Positions 43,845-55,744 of a DNA stretch of 64,000 nt are shown here, piece by piece. A program made the position numbers and the translations under genes. The stretch's first letter is position 1; the number at the start of each line of letters is the position of its first letter. This stretch comes from Turbatrix aceti (lineage: Eukaryota; Nematoda; Chromadorea; Rhabditida; Panagrolaimidae). The stretch spans positions 8,394,718-8,458,717 of the forward strand of contig OZ017768.1 in NCBI GenBank assembly GCA_963969345.1. Direction: 5' to 3'. A model generated the notes under the pieces. That model saw only the letters and a program-made list of their open reading frames with translations. It was not told the DNA's origin and made no database searches.

Positions 43845-45378
43845 TCACGCTCGACTGGCAGCCTCAGCGGCACTCATCACGACGGCTTCGCTGTCGTCGA
43901 GGATGCGTTGCCTCTCAGCCTTGGCCTCACGCTCGGCCTTCCGGAGTTCAAAGAGCTGCTGTGGCGATAGATCCTTCTCATTCATGACCTTGTCGTAGAA
44001 ACTCTTGTTCACGACGTCTCTCGGCTTGTTGAAGCCGCCGGTCTTGCTCTGTGACTGGAGCGTGAGCTGCCCTCCCAGCCAGGCCATGTACTTGTTGGAG
44101 TCCAGCTGATCCTGCATGGTCCGATCGAGGCCGTCGATCTTGGTTGTCACCTGTCGCTGGGGGTGGAAACCGGTGACAAGGGCGTCACCTGGTTTCGCGT
44201 CCCTCGCGGCCATGGTTTCTTGGACATTTTGGAATCGGGGTAAGGCCGCGCGACATTTTATCATTTCTTCATGGGTGAACCGACGACCACCCACGCTCTC
44301 GCTGACCGCGTTTCTGCGTTTACCGTAGAGTTCATCGTTTTTCGCATTTGGATTTGGCTGGTTCCAGAGTTTTAGAACTCTTTCGGTCGCCTTTTTGTCG
44401 ACCAACATTTCATTGATGTTCTTTTTTTCCTCTTCGTTGTGTTCTTGGACTTTTGTGACATGCTCCCTAAAACTGCCGAAGGGATGCTCACCGGCCTGGT
44501 TGGCTCCGACGCCGTGCATGGTAGGACACAGGTGAAAGGGCACAACGGTGGCATCGCTGTGGTGCAGGGGTTCTTTTTCTTCTATTTTTAGTGCTGAAAA
44601 GAATATTTTTATCGGTGGAAAGGAAAAAAGCAACGAACTTGTGTTTCTGATTTTCCCAAATCCGCCTTGTCCTTTCTGGGATGCGTACTTGTTTGAGCCG
44701 TATTCCCAGGGAATGACGCAGGGCAAGACGATCTTTCGACGGTGTTTTTCTTCCTTGTCTTTGGAATATTGCTAAAAAAATTGCGGATTTATGAAAAATA
44801 ATTTTTTGATTCGATAAACAAAATTTTTTGTTTGTTTTCGTTCAAAAAACCATTTCTGATTTCATTTTTTTCATTGAATTACAAATATATTTATTTAAAA
44901 CTTTTTTCAAAATTTGTAAAATTAACGAACTTGGCTACAAAATGGGGAAAAATGGGGGATATTGGAATGAAAATCACTGTTATTTGATCAAAAATGGCAA
45001 AACACTACTCTACTTTTTTTACGTAAAATTGTGGAAAGATTGTTAGCCAAAACTCCAAGTTAACGTATACCCCGGTGAAGAACACAAATCTATAATTAGT
45101 TTCAGCACTATGTAATTGAAACCAAAATTTCAAAATTGTTTTGTTTACAAACGCAAAAAAAACTAAAAAAAATTTTAAAATTCGATTTTTTTGACCATTT
45201 TACCAAGTTGCTTAACAAAAAATTCACATTTGAATAAATTGTTATCTTACAAAATGTTTCAATGAATTGCTTTTTGGCAAAAAAAAATTTAATTTTGTTA
45301 AAATTTGAAAAAAAAGCTTTCCGTCAACTTTTTATCAAACAGTGAATCACAAAATAAACTCACAGTTGCTTCTGTCAT
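43845..45378 (-). CDS. Calponin-repeat protein (unit 1)
   Basis: Minus-strand exons 45364-45378, 44639-44771 and 43845-44593 (15+133+749 nt) give 298 residues. The tiny first exon encodes MTEAT with a perfect GTGAGT donor and fits in phase. The N-terminal region has a clear calponin-type repeat, IPWEYGSNKYASQKG ... GGFGKIRN (about 24-48). A diverged second repeat, MAWLGGQLTLQSQSKTGGF with NKPRDVV, is about 225-250. These repeats bind F-actin in UNC-87/CLIK and calponins. There is no CH domain, as in UNC-87. The centre is charged and helical (EEEKKNINEMLVDKKATE). A muscle or actin-bundling role is inferred. The 45 bp intron is a multiple of three, so its retention would also stay open. Duplicate at 53544-55077. 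Confidence 0.75.
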
Positions 45379-46045
45379 GTTGCCACCAACTAGAAACAAA
45401 TCAGGCAGAAATGGAATTGTATATACAAAAATACAGCAAATCAATAAATTACAAAACCACTGGGATAAAAGCAAGCAACAAGCGTCAAGCTAGCTTCAAT
45501 GAATGCTGTTGCGTACAAGAAAGTTGAGCGAAAATAAACCCTTTTATCCACAGTCGAGATCCACAGACGCGGATGTGGGATGGATGCGTGGGTCGAGAGG
45601 GGGTGCGCGTGGCTTCAAGTACCTTCACGCCACCCCGTGTGTCGTCTGCGTTGCGGTAGACCTACTACCTCCAGCGGAGAGGCGAGAGTCCAGTGTCGCA
45701 ATCGTAAAAATATTGAACACAAGGCAGGAGGAGGACAACGCGTGCGCGCGCGCAACCGCCACGGGCCGCACCCTTTTTGTTTTGTGGATTTCACTTTTCT
45801 GACTGACATGCGTGCTGTTTTCTGCTTTCTTCTCCGATTTAAAGACCAAATTTAGCGATAAAATTGAGAAAAGTCGGGGAGAAAGGAACGCTGCTCTTTT
45901 TTTTGGTCTGATGCGAGCGATAGCAAGCCAGGTGCGTGGTGTTCCACCAGAAAAAAGAACACGAAGCAAGAAACGTGTTCATTTGGCTGGGTTTGAAAAA
46001 TGACAAGGATGACGACGGTTGTAACGACTTTGAGGACCATTTTAC
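45379..46045. other. Promoter region of the calponin-repeat gene
   Basis: A minus-strand GATAAAAG box near 45540-45547, about 165 bp upstream of the ATG, is a TATA candidate. A GC-rich stretch at 45555-45770 (45% GC or more in an AT-rich surround) may be the core regulatory region. No gene seen. Confidence 0.4.
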
Positions 46046-47806
46046 TCAACTTGATAATGATATCGGAACCGATCGGTCGAGTACAATTTCAGCGTTCTCG
46101 CTATCCTGATACATTTTTTTTTGACTACTGCAGTAGTACACTCCGATCAGCGCGGTGTTCGGTGGGATGGGGAATGTGTACTCGGGCGACATAATAACGC
46201 CGTTTTTCGAAACAGGGAGTAGTCTGCCTTTCTTGTCTCGATTTTTGTCAGTAAAAACGACGAAGTTGTTGCCGAACGCGATTGTCAGGCATGCTGAATA
46301 AAAACCAAATTATGATGTAGATGTAATTATGGAAAAAAAATCACCAGCCAGCAATGCGGCGTTTCCATCGTTTCTGTTGCAGACTGCGTGATCGTAAATC
46401 GAGGAATTCTTGACGCAGTTTTTGATTGAGGCCTCCATGTCAACTGCTTCATTGGCCGCTGGTCGGTTGAAGGCAAGATTGTACTGCTTACTTGTTTCGC
46501 GTACAGTAGAATCCTTGTTCGCCTTGAAATCATCAAACGCTTTCACCAGTATCCGATGATCCGACCAGTCCATCGGTGTCAGGCTGTGCCAATATGTGTT
46601 GTAGGTAAGGGAGGACGATCTGCGATTGTTCAATACTATAAAAATAATATTTTTATAAAAAAGTGTCATTCACACCAGGCATAAAAATTGCTCGCCAAAG
46701 CCCGGCCCGGGCCTGGGCCGCGCAATGCTTAGGCGGGCCTGTGACCAAGGCATAAAATCCGGTCGGCCGGCCGCAAAAGCCGGCACGGCCGGCCGGTTGC
46801 GGGCCGGCTTTTCCATTCAAGTCCGACACAAAAAGCCGGGAAAAGCAGGAAAAAAGTCGAAGGTTGATTTTATTCGAAAAAATGATTTTCTGACGTTTTT
46901 GTGCTTCATTCATCTTTTTTTACTCTTTGCCACAGGGGATTTTATTATTATGCATTTTTCCATAATATTAGGTTGTTTACCAAAAAAACATTTCCAAATT
47001 TGGTAAAATTTTGCGAATATAACCCTAAAATAAAGCACGAAAGTTGTTTTTTCAAAAAATAGGCCTGGCCCGGCTTCGGCATGATTTTTAGGCCGGTTTT
47101 ATGCCTTGCCTGTGACTTTTCAGTAAGCCTGGAAAAGCCCATTTTGGATCGTAATTAAATCAATAACGTAAAAAATAAATAACATCAACTGTATTTTGGC
47201 TATTTTTTACAAGATTTAGTTCCTACAGATATAAAACAGGGAATTTTGGTTAAAACCCAATAATTTATGTCATTTTTATAGCGATTGGTTGATTTTTTTG
47301 TGGATAAATATTCGTAAAAAAACAGTTCATGCCTTATTCAAACGACTTACTGGTTATAAAATTCGACTTCGTGGCAGCCACCTTGATGCAATCGTCAACG
47401 TTGCCGAACATAACTCCAAGGAGAACCAGAGTTGCCAACTCTGGCTCAATGCAAAGAATTAGGTTGGTTGCTTGGCCCAACAACGTGATCATTTCGTTCG
47501 TGACGAAGCCCAACTCAGTCACTGACTCCATGATTCCAAGTCCGTCGTCCATCGTGTCAAAGGCCTTGTGAATGAATTCCTCGAGCGCGCAATTCGAAAT
47601 CAAGGCAGCGACGCACTGTATTGAAACATGGCCCTCGATGGCGAGCTAAAAAAATTTTTTAAACGATACTCGTCATTAAACCCTTACCATCTTCGTGCTC
47701 GCTGTGGTGTATCGAATAAAACGTCGAAGAAAACTTTGTCGTTGTTGTGGGTCGTAAAAAATGCTTCGTGTTTGGTGATGTTGACAAGAAGCACGTTGTC
47801 ATCCAT
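46046..47806 (-). CDS. Uncharacterised protein, exon 1 frame inconsistent (unit 1)
   Basis: Exons read on the minus strand: 47688-47806, 47351-47645, 46345-46635 and 46046-46293. Exons 2-4 (295+291+248 nt) form one clean 278-codon frame: helical, Met/Leu-rich (LAIEGHVSIQCVAALI ... ITLLGQATNLILCIEPEL), then DWSDHRILVKAFDDF, and a beta-like C-terminus ACLTIAFGNNFVVFTDK ending at TGA. Exon 1 has good coding character from ATG 47806 (MDDNVLLVNITKHEAFF) but ends in phase 2 at GTAAGG, whereas exon 2 needs phase 0. In phase 0, exon 1 contributes only its last codon, an ATG directly before the donor. So the start is either that ATG or the gene has an indel or unusual junction. A GC-rich element fills intron 2. 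No family recognised. Confidence 0.5.
46672..47140. mobile_element. GC-rich element in intron 2, unit 1
   Basis: Dense GGCCGGCC/CCCGGGCC palindromes (46695-46815) and an inverted pair of CAAGGCATAAAAnCCGG motifs (about 46747-46762 and complement at about 47091-47110) in an AT-rich intron. Edges and target duplication not found; a non-autonomous transposon is likely. Identical copy at 56371-56839. Confidence 0.45.
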
Positions 47807-48622
47807 GGCTTACTGAAAAAAAAGAAAATGAAATCATAGTTCAAATGAAAACAATAATATACGGGAAAAAAACAAAAAAAGAATTCTGTTATAAACCTTT
47901 GAAAACAACAGAATTCGAAAAAACCCGTGACTGGGAAAGGGATTGAGACAAAAAATGAATGAAAAACTTCGATCCTGAATAAATGAGACAAAAATGGTCC
48001 AACAACCAAAAAATGACGATCATGATTGCAGTAAATAAGGCAAAAAGACATGGTGCAATAATAAACGGTACAGTAGCTTTTTCGCCTCGAGATCAAAAAA
48101 GACAAAAAAAAAAGCAAAAAAAAGTGAAATACATTCATCAAGGCATCGGGACAAATGATAAACCCATACAATAAGCATGCATGGATACTAGAAAAGGAAT
48201 TGAGAAAAAAGATAAAAAAACCCCGTTCCTGAAAAACATGAGACAAAAATGACCCAACAAACAAACACTGACGATCACAACAGACAAGAATGACGCAGAC
48301 ATCGATTTTTCTTGCAAAAACGTGACAAAATTTTTCTTGTGCACCAGATTTTTTTGAGTGTAAAATCGTTTATGGCACAAATCATTCACTTTGATTTTGG
48401 TAGGTGAAATTAATGCTCTTTTGGCCTCTATTTTTTCCTGTCTGATGCTTTTCTTGGTCGAAAATTTCAACGTGGATTACCCCAAAATTTCGAATTTTGA
48501 TCTCGTTTTCGTAACAAAAAAACTTTATTATAGGTCGTGCAAAGACAAAAAAACGGTGGTAACAGTAATTTATTCTGTACATGTATAAATTTCGTGTTGG
48601 GAGTATCTTTACACACACAAAA
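47807..48622. other. Intergenic with an internal ~90 bp diverged direct repeat
   Basis: 47938-48030 and 48195-48290 share GAGACAAAAATG, CCAACAA, TGACGATCA and CCTGAA-type islands in order. The Phe-rich minus-strand frame here is low-complexity and not believed. Confidence 0.4.
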
Positions 48623-48914
48623 TCACTGCGAGGACTTGGGTGGCATCGTCTCAGGACCGCCGTGGGCTTCAAGCTTTTCCTTCTGCTTGAGCCGGAGATC
48701 ATACACGTTTTTGAAGTCATCAGGCAGTTGATATGGATTGTGCTCGAGATTTGTGATTTCGGATTCTGTGAATTTTCGGACCATGGTGAAGAGATTCGGT
48801 GAATCGTTGACGTTTTGGGCGATAACGGCCATTTGGGTAGCCAAAGGATCGAATTCGGTGGCAATGAGATCTTGCATTTCCTGGACAATGCTCAGGATCA
48901 CTGTGCAGTCGATG
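48623..48914 (-). pseudogene. Orphan last exon of the gene at 58322-60561
   Basis: Identical to the terminal exon at 58322-58613 (ILSIVQEMQDLIATEFDPL ... PETMPPKSSQ). Its two upstream exons are absent because the duplication breakpoint (49010) falls in the preceding intron. No promoter or start codon of its own. Confidence 0.9.
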
Positions 48915-49010
48915 CTGAAAAGGGGAACGTAAAAAGGTTGAAAAAAAGATACAAAATAACTGTTTTTATTGAAAACGACCGTTTTTAAGCCTAAATTTGT
49001 AGAAAATCAA

Positions 49011-51240
49011 CCGCCCCCGGCGAAAAAGCGGGCTCTCGACAATGGCGCCGTTCACCCTGGAATTACGAGTGGACCGGTGAGGTCGCTGGTAAACGGTGTA
49101 ATCAGGGACGACAAGAAGGTCGTGCATTCGCCGTCGACTTCTTCGACGACTTCGACGAGCACGAGGAACAAGTTTTGCGCTTACGTTAGCCAGATGACGT
49201 GGTGGACTACTGATGCTGATTTGCAGGTGAGTGTTGATAAAAAAAAATTGGTTTAAAAAAATTTATTCATAATTTTCATTTTTTTATTTTTTTTTATAAA
49301 AAAAATACATTTTTTATTTTTTTTATGTATAAAAATGAATTTATAATTTTTTTTACCGTATAATTTTTTTTATACTATTTTTTATGGTCAATAAATAAAA
49401 AAATTCAGCGAAAATGAAATAAAATTCGGAAAACGGCAGCGTAAAAAATTATTAAAAAAACAAAAAAAATAAGAAACAACAATTTATTTTGTTTTCTAAA
49501 ATTTATTTTGTTTTTATAGATTTTTTTTGTTTATTGGCCATTAAAAATTATTTTTGAACAAGAAACAAAAAAAATTCTAGAAACAACAAAATCTGTTTTT
49601 TTTACAAAAAAACAGAAAAAAATATTAAAAGAAAGCAAAATTTTGCACCATGCAAAAATTTTAAAACAAGTGTAAAAACAAAAAAACACCAATTTTTCAA
49701 ATGGTTCAAAATAAGAAAAAAATAATTTTAGGCGGCGATGGAAGCCTGTGGCATCAACGACGTCATCGACATCCGTTTCTTCGAAAACCGCCAGAACGGC
49801 CAATCCAAGGGTTTCGCTCTCGTCGTCGTTGGCAGCGAAGCGTCCAACAAACTCCTCTTCGACAGGCTCCCGACCAAGTTCATCCACGGCCAGGCGGTCC
49901 AGGTCCTCTCCTACTCCAAGACCAACCTCCAGAAACTCGAAGACGCGGCCCGACGCTCCGATCCTCGACTCCGCAGTCAGACAGAATCGTCGACGTCCAA
50001 TCCGAGCATTGCCCCGCAGTCGATGGGCACGATTCGCCTCGATGGCTCGGGAGCCCAGCCGTCAGCGTCGACGTCGGGCCAGGCCATTCCGCTCAACAGC
50101 ATCCTCCGCGCGTCCTTCCTCCCTCCACCGGGTGTTCAGCCACCCAATCAGTTCTCCCAGCCGCCACCGCCGATCAGGGCGACGCCGCTCATGGCTGCGC
50201 AGACCGCGCCGCCTCCGGGGCTCTTTGCAACGCCCCCACCGGCGTTGCCGAATCCACAGGCTCAGTCGTCGCTGTTTCAGCAGGTTCTCGGACCTCCGCC
50301 GTCGGTCACCGGGCCGATGCCGTTGATGTCCAATGGCATGGGCATGGGACTCGGCATGTCCGGGGCTATGCAGCAAGGGTTTACGATGAATCTGTCGCAA
50401 CCGCCTCCGAACTTTTCTATGCGTGAGTTTTTGAAAAAAAAATGGACAATGAATTATAATTTTTTTGGAGAAAAAAGATAATTAATTTGAACGTTTTTAA
50501 AATTTCACTTTTTTAGTAAAATTGATTTTTTTTTTAAACAAATTTCTCTTTGTTAAAAAAATTTATTCCATACATTTTTTATTTTTTTGTTTTTTTTTAA
50601 ATTTTTTATCAATTTTTTTAATCAAAAAAACTGAAAAAAAATTTTTTTTTATTATAATAAATTTTAGAGAAAATCAAAAAATTCGATGGAAAAATTTTCA
50701 ACAAACTAGAACTTTTTTTTAATAAAAAAATTTTTTTAAATTAAAAAAAAATTATAAATAAAAAATTTTTTTTTACTGAGTTTTGAAAATTAAAAATATG
50801 CGATGAACAATTTTTTGAACAATTTAGCCCCGCCCTCAGCACCTCGCTTCACCCACCCTCCACCGATGATGGCCATGCAGCAGGCGAACATCGAGGAAAT
50901 CATGGAGCGTAACCGAACCGTCTGCAACTCGGCGATCAACCGTGCGACGTCAGACGCGACCCGCGGCGACTACGCAGGAGCACGGGAAACCGTCATGACG
51001 GCGATGACACTCATCCAGCAGTCGGGAGCCGTTGATGACGATCGATGCCGTCGCCTGCTCGGTCAGCTGGATGAGACGCTGCGGGCGATCGAGGCAAAGC
51101 GGTACTCGCGCTCGAGCCGGCACTCCCGTCGCAGCCGATCGAGGAGCCCCGATCGCAGGTCGAGGCACCGCAGCAGGAGGTCCCGCAGCCGGTCCCACGA
51201 ACGAGATCGTGGTCGATACTCGCCTCGTCGGCGGTATTGA
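49011..51240 (+). pseudogene. 5'-truncated CPSF6 copy
   Basis: Begins mid-exon 2 (PPPAKKRAL, 49011-49226) and keeps exon 3 (49732-50422) and exon 4 (50828-51240) without change, hence the whole RRM, Pro-rich and RS regions. It lacks exon 1, the acidic N-terminus and the native promoter. The frame continues open upstream across the junction but has no ATG, only a TTG at 48969. Translation could start only at an internal Met such as the one at 49738 unless a novel promoter and exon are used. Confidence 0.88.
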
Positions 51241-51615
51241 TTGGCTCGAATCTTGAACGCCACCGGAAGGACACAAGCAGAATTTACTTCTTGATGGATA
51301 GCAGGCCACTTCATCCATCCACCTCGTTCTACAATTTTTTAATTTTATTCTTATTATTCGTTGTCGATTTTTCAGTTAAATTTTTACTCATTCGTGTTTA
51401 TTTTTTTCTTGTTTGAAAAATTACTCAGTCAATAAAAAAGGCGGATAAATTTGTGGTGTCAAAAAAATTTAAAAGAAATATTGCCTGCAGCATGCGGATG
51501 CTGCATTATTTTTGGGGGTTTCGAGGGGAAATTTTTTTCCAAATACAGTATTCAAATAGTTTTCGTAGTTTTTTTGTTCATCGTTGGAGTAGTTCAAAAC
51601 AAAATGCGTTGCAGA

Positions 51616-53005
51616 TTAGTTTAACGATGCTTTGAATGAATGATTTTTTGGCGTGTTTTGAATACCCACTGAAATATTCTGGATGTCTTCAAATTTAATA
51701 CAACATAACTCGGATACGCTTGTGACACGAGTATAAACAGCTAAAAAATACGGACATTATGTATTTGCTTTACACAAATGATCTTACTGTTTCCATTGAG
51801 CGGGATGTATGGTAACGTCTCGATGACGCACGGAGATGTTTCGTTCAATCCTTCGCCGTACAGACCGGTAAATCGGCCATTGGAATACTCTAAATAACCC
51901 AACGTTGATATCAGGTTGATGCCGGCCGAAATGTTGACAATTTGTGTAGATAGATAACTTGGAAATTCATCAGAATAAAGCCGATTGATACTAAAAATTT
52001 ATTTTTATTATTGATGCAGGGTGGCTACTTACGGATAAAAAAAATTAGATGCAGTATTAACTGTCATGTAAATATTTGCATTTGATACAGATAATAAGGG
52101 ATTTAGAAAGTCAAGTTCGAGAAATCCACCGTTTATTATAAGAGTTCCTGTTGTATTAAGAACAGCAAATGTACTGTTTTCGTTAACGAATGTTGTCTTA
52201 CTTTGAAGATGCGTGCATGTTTCTAAAAAAACCGTTTTAAATTTTTAAAATATCATTCAATTTGTAACAAATAACTTGTGGCAGGTGGCAAGTTGACGGT
52301 TTTGTGTTTACAACACTGTAGGCCATTTACGTTTACTGGATATCCATAAAATGCTGAAAACATTTGAATATGAAATACATACTTGCGGCGCAGTCGCACA
52401 CATGTGCATTACATTGTTCGAAAAACATGCGCGTTGCGCGTTTTCTTTATTAAAAAAAAGATGTAAAGTTTATAAAGGCTACATATTTTTCTTTATTGAG
52501 AAATCCTGTAGTTTTTTTAAAATTTACGATTTTATATACCGATGTAATAAAATTCCGAGCATGGTGTATCCCAACTATTATATTCAGTGCGAAAATAGGT
52601 GCCTTGGTATAGTATTCCACTTATTGTCAGTGATGTTTTTAGAAGTTTCCCGCCATATGTAATGTTGACCTTCATATCCAACAAGCTGGTAGGAACAATA
52701 CTTGAGCATCCTACACCTGGACAAATAACAACATTTTTATTTATATCAAAATAGAACAAAGGTCCGAATGAAAGGTTCTTATTTGCAATAGATTGCAGCA
52801 CGTTTGTAACTCGAAAACGGGAATAATTAGGACGAGGTTTATCAAAAATCATGTCAATACCGTAACTACCGATGAAATTATAATCCGGATCAGAAATATT
52901 TATTCGTGTTGTTATTCCTGTACAGTAGAAATTTGCCAGAACCCCTGGCAGAAGTAATAGAACGACAAGCATTGCATGCATCGATTGCAGCGGTATCAAG
53001 TGCAT
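51616..53005 (-). CDS. Secreted glycoprotein, family unknown (unit 2)
   Basis: Exact duplicate of 41917-43306: exons 52540-53005, 52276-52353, 52033-52222, 51788-51990 and 51616-51740, 353 residues, same signal peptide and sequons. It is complete with its upstream region, so it should be expressed if unit 1 is. Confidence 0.65.
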
Positions 53006-53543
53006 CAGTTGTCACGTTACTGATCTTATTTTATATTATTTTTTTGGAAGTATCAAAGTACAGATTTCTGATTGATAACCATTCCTCAAAAAATGAATGC
53101 GGATGCTAACAGAGAAAACAGTAAACCGTGATAACAAAAGTCGGTTGAATTGTTGAATGTTCTCACAGAGATTAAAGCTAAATAAATATGACTGTTTTTT
53201 GTACGTTTAACAAGTCAGTGGTTTTAGTGATCTTAAAAAAATCGTTTGGATTTCAAAAATTTTTCGTCACATTTTTTATTTAATGAATTTTTTTCAAACT
53301 AAAAAAATACGTTTTTTTGTGCAAAAAAATCTAATGAAAAGATTTTTTTTTAAATTATAAAAACAAAATTTTTTTTAAGAATTTAAATTTAACTAAAAAA
53401 AAGTTAAATAAAAACAATAAAAAATTTTTAATAAATTTCGAAATGAAAACATGTTTTTTAGAATGAATAGCAAATTTGAACAAAAAAAGTTTATTTCAAA
53501 CCAAAATTTATGTACCAACAAATGCGTACAATTCCTTGCCGGA

Positions 53544-55077
53544 TCACGCTCGACTGGCAGCCTCAGCGGCACTCATCACGACGGCTTCGCTGTCGTCGAG
53601 GATGCGTTGCCTCTCAGCCTTGGCCTCACGCTCGGCCTTCCGGAGTTCAAAGAGCTGCTGTGGCGATAGATCCTTCTCATTCATGACCTTGTCGTAGAAA
53701 CTCTTGTTCACGACGTCTCTCGGCTTGTTGAAGCCGCCGGTCTTGCTCTGTGACTGGAGCGTGAGCTGCCCTCCCAGCCAGGCCATGTACTTGTTGGAGT
53801 CCAGCTGATCCTGCATGGTCCGATCGAGGCCGTCGATCTTGGTTGTCACCTGTCGCTGGGGGTGGAAACCGGTGACAAGGGCGTCACCTGGTTTCGCGTC
53901 CCTCGCGGCCATGGTTTCTTGGACATTTTGGAATCGGGGTAAGGCCGCGCGACATTTTATCATTTCTTCATGGGTGAACCGACGACCACCCACGCTCTCG
54001 CTGACCGCGTTTCTGCGTTTACCGTAGAGTTCATCGTTTTTCGCATTTGGATTTGGCTGGTTCCAGAGTTTTAGAACTCTTTCGGTCGCCTTTTTGTCGA
54101 CCAACATTTCATTGATGTTCTTTTTTTCCTCTTCGTTGTGTTCTTGGACTTTTGTGACATGCTCCCTAAAACTGCCGAAGGGATGCTCACCGGCCTGGTT
54201 GGCTCCGACGCCGTGCATGGTAGGACACAGGTGAAAGGGCACAACGGTGGCATCGCTGTGGTGCAGGGGTTCTTTTTCTTCTATTTTTAGTGCTGAAAAG
54301 AATATTTTTATCGGTGGAAAGGAAAAAAGCAACGAACTTGTGTTTCTGATTTTCCCAAATCCGCCTTGTCCTTTCTGGGATGCGTACTTGTTTGAGCCGT
54401 ATTCCCAGGGAATGACGCAGGGCAAGACGATCTTTCGACGGTGTTTTTCTTCCTTGTCTTTGGAATATTGCTAAAAAAATTGCGGATTTATGAAAAATAA
54501 TTTTTTGATTCGATAAACAAAATTTTTTGTTTGTTTTCGTTCAAAAAACCATTTCTGATTTCATTTTTTTCATTGAATTACAAATATATTTATTTAAAAC
54601 TTTTTTCAAAATTTGTAAAATTAACGAACTTGGCTACAAAATGGGGAAAAATGGGGGATATTGGAATGAAAATCACTGTTATTTGATCAAAAATGGCAAA
54701 ACACTACTCTACTTTTTTTACGTAAAATTGTGGAAAGATTGTTAGCCAAAACTCCAAGTTAACGTATACCCCGGTGAAGAACACAAATCTATAATTAGTT
54801 TCAGCACTATGTAATTGAAACCAAAATTTCAAAATTGTTTTGTTTACAAACGCAAAAAAAACTAAAAAAAATTTTAAAATTCGATTTTTTTGACCATTTT
54901 ACCAAGTTGCTTAACAAAAAATTCACATTTGAATAAATTGTTATCTTACAAAATGTTTCAATGAATTGCTTTTTGGCAAAAAAAAATTTAATTTTGTTAA
55001 AATTTGAAAAAAAAGCTTTCCGTCAACTTTTTATCAAACAGTGAATCACAAAATAAACTCACAGTTGCTTCTGTCAT
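53544..55077 (-). CDS. Calponin-repeat protein (unit 2)
   Basis: Exact duplicate of 43845-45378: exons 55063-55077, 54338-54470 and 53544-54292, 298 residues, with both calponin-type repeats and the whole GC-rich promoter segment copied. Confidence 0.75.
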
Positions 55078-55744
55078 GTTGCCACCAACTAGAAACAAAT
55101 CAGGCAGAAATGGAATTGTATATACAAAAATACAGCAAATCAATAAATTACAAAACCACTGGGATAAAAGCAAGCAACAAGCGTCAAGCTAGCTTCAATG
55201 AATGCTGTTGCGTACAAGAAAGTTGAGCGAAAATAAACCCTTTTATCCACAGTCGAGATCCACAGACGCGGATGTGGGATGGATGCGTGGGTCGAGAGGG
55301 GGTGCGCGTGGCTTCAAGTACCTTCACGCCACCCCGTGTGTCGTCTGCGTTGCGGTAGACCTACTACCTCCAGCGGAGAGGCGAGAGTCCAGTGTCGCAA
55401 TCGTAAAAATATTGAACACAAGGCAGGAGGAGGACAACGCGTGCGCGCGCGCAACCGCCACGGGCCGCACCCTTTTTGTTTTGTGGATTTCACTTTTCTG
55501 ACTGACATGCGTGCTGTTTTCTGCTTTCTTCTCCGATTTAAAGACCAAATTTAGCGATAAAATTGAGAAAAGTCGGGGAGAAAGGAACGCTGCTCTTTTT
55601 TTTGGTCTGATGCGAGCGATAGCAAGCCAGGTGCGTGGTGTTCCACCAGAAAAAAGAACACGAAGCAAGAAACGTGTTCATTTGGCTGGGTTTGAAAAAT
55701 GACAAGGATGACGACGGTTGTAACGACTTTGAGGACCATTTTAC

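Larger units (their letters stand above)
39312..49010 (+). repeat. Tandem duplication, unit 1 (9,699 bp)
   Basis: Every base compared recurs at +9699. It starts inside CPSF6 exon 2 and ends inside the last intron of the gene whose intact copy is at 58322-60561. The unit 1/unit 2 junction is at 49010/49011, with AA shared at both original breakpoints (39310-39311 and 58708-58709). Confidence 0.95.

Noticed and set aside
47659..48264. Hydrophobic 201-codon minus-strand frame, repeated at 57358
   Set aside because: Phe/Ser-rich text from T-rich sequence carrying an internal non-coding repeat; it overlaps exon 1 of the neighbouring gene in another frame.
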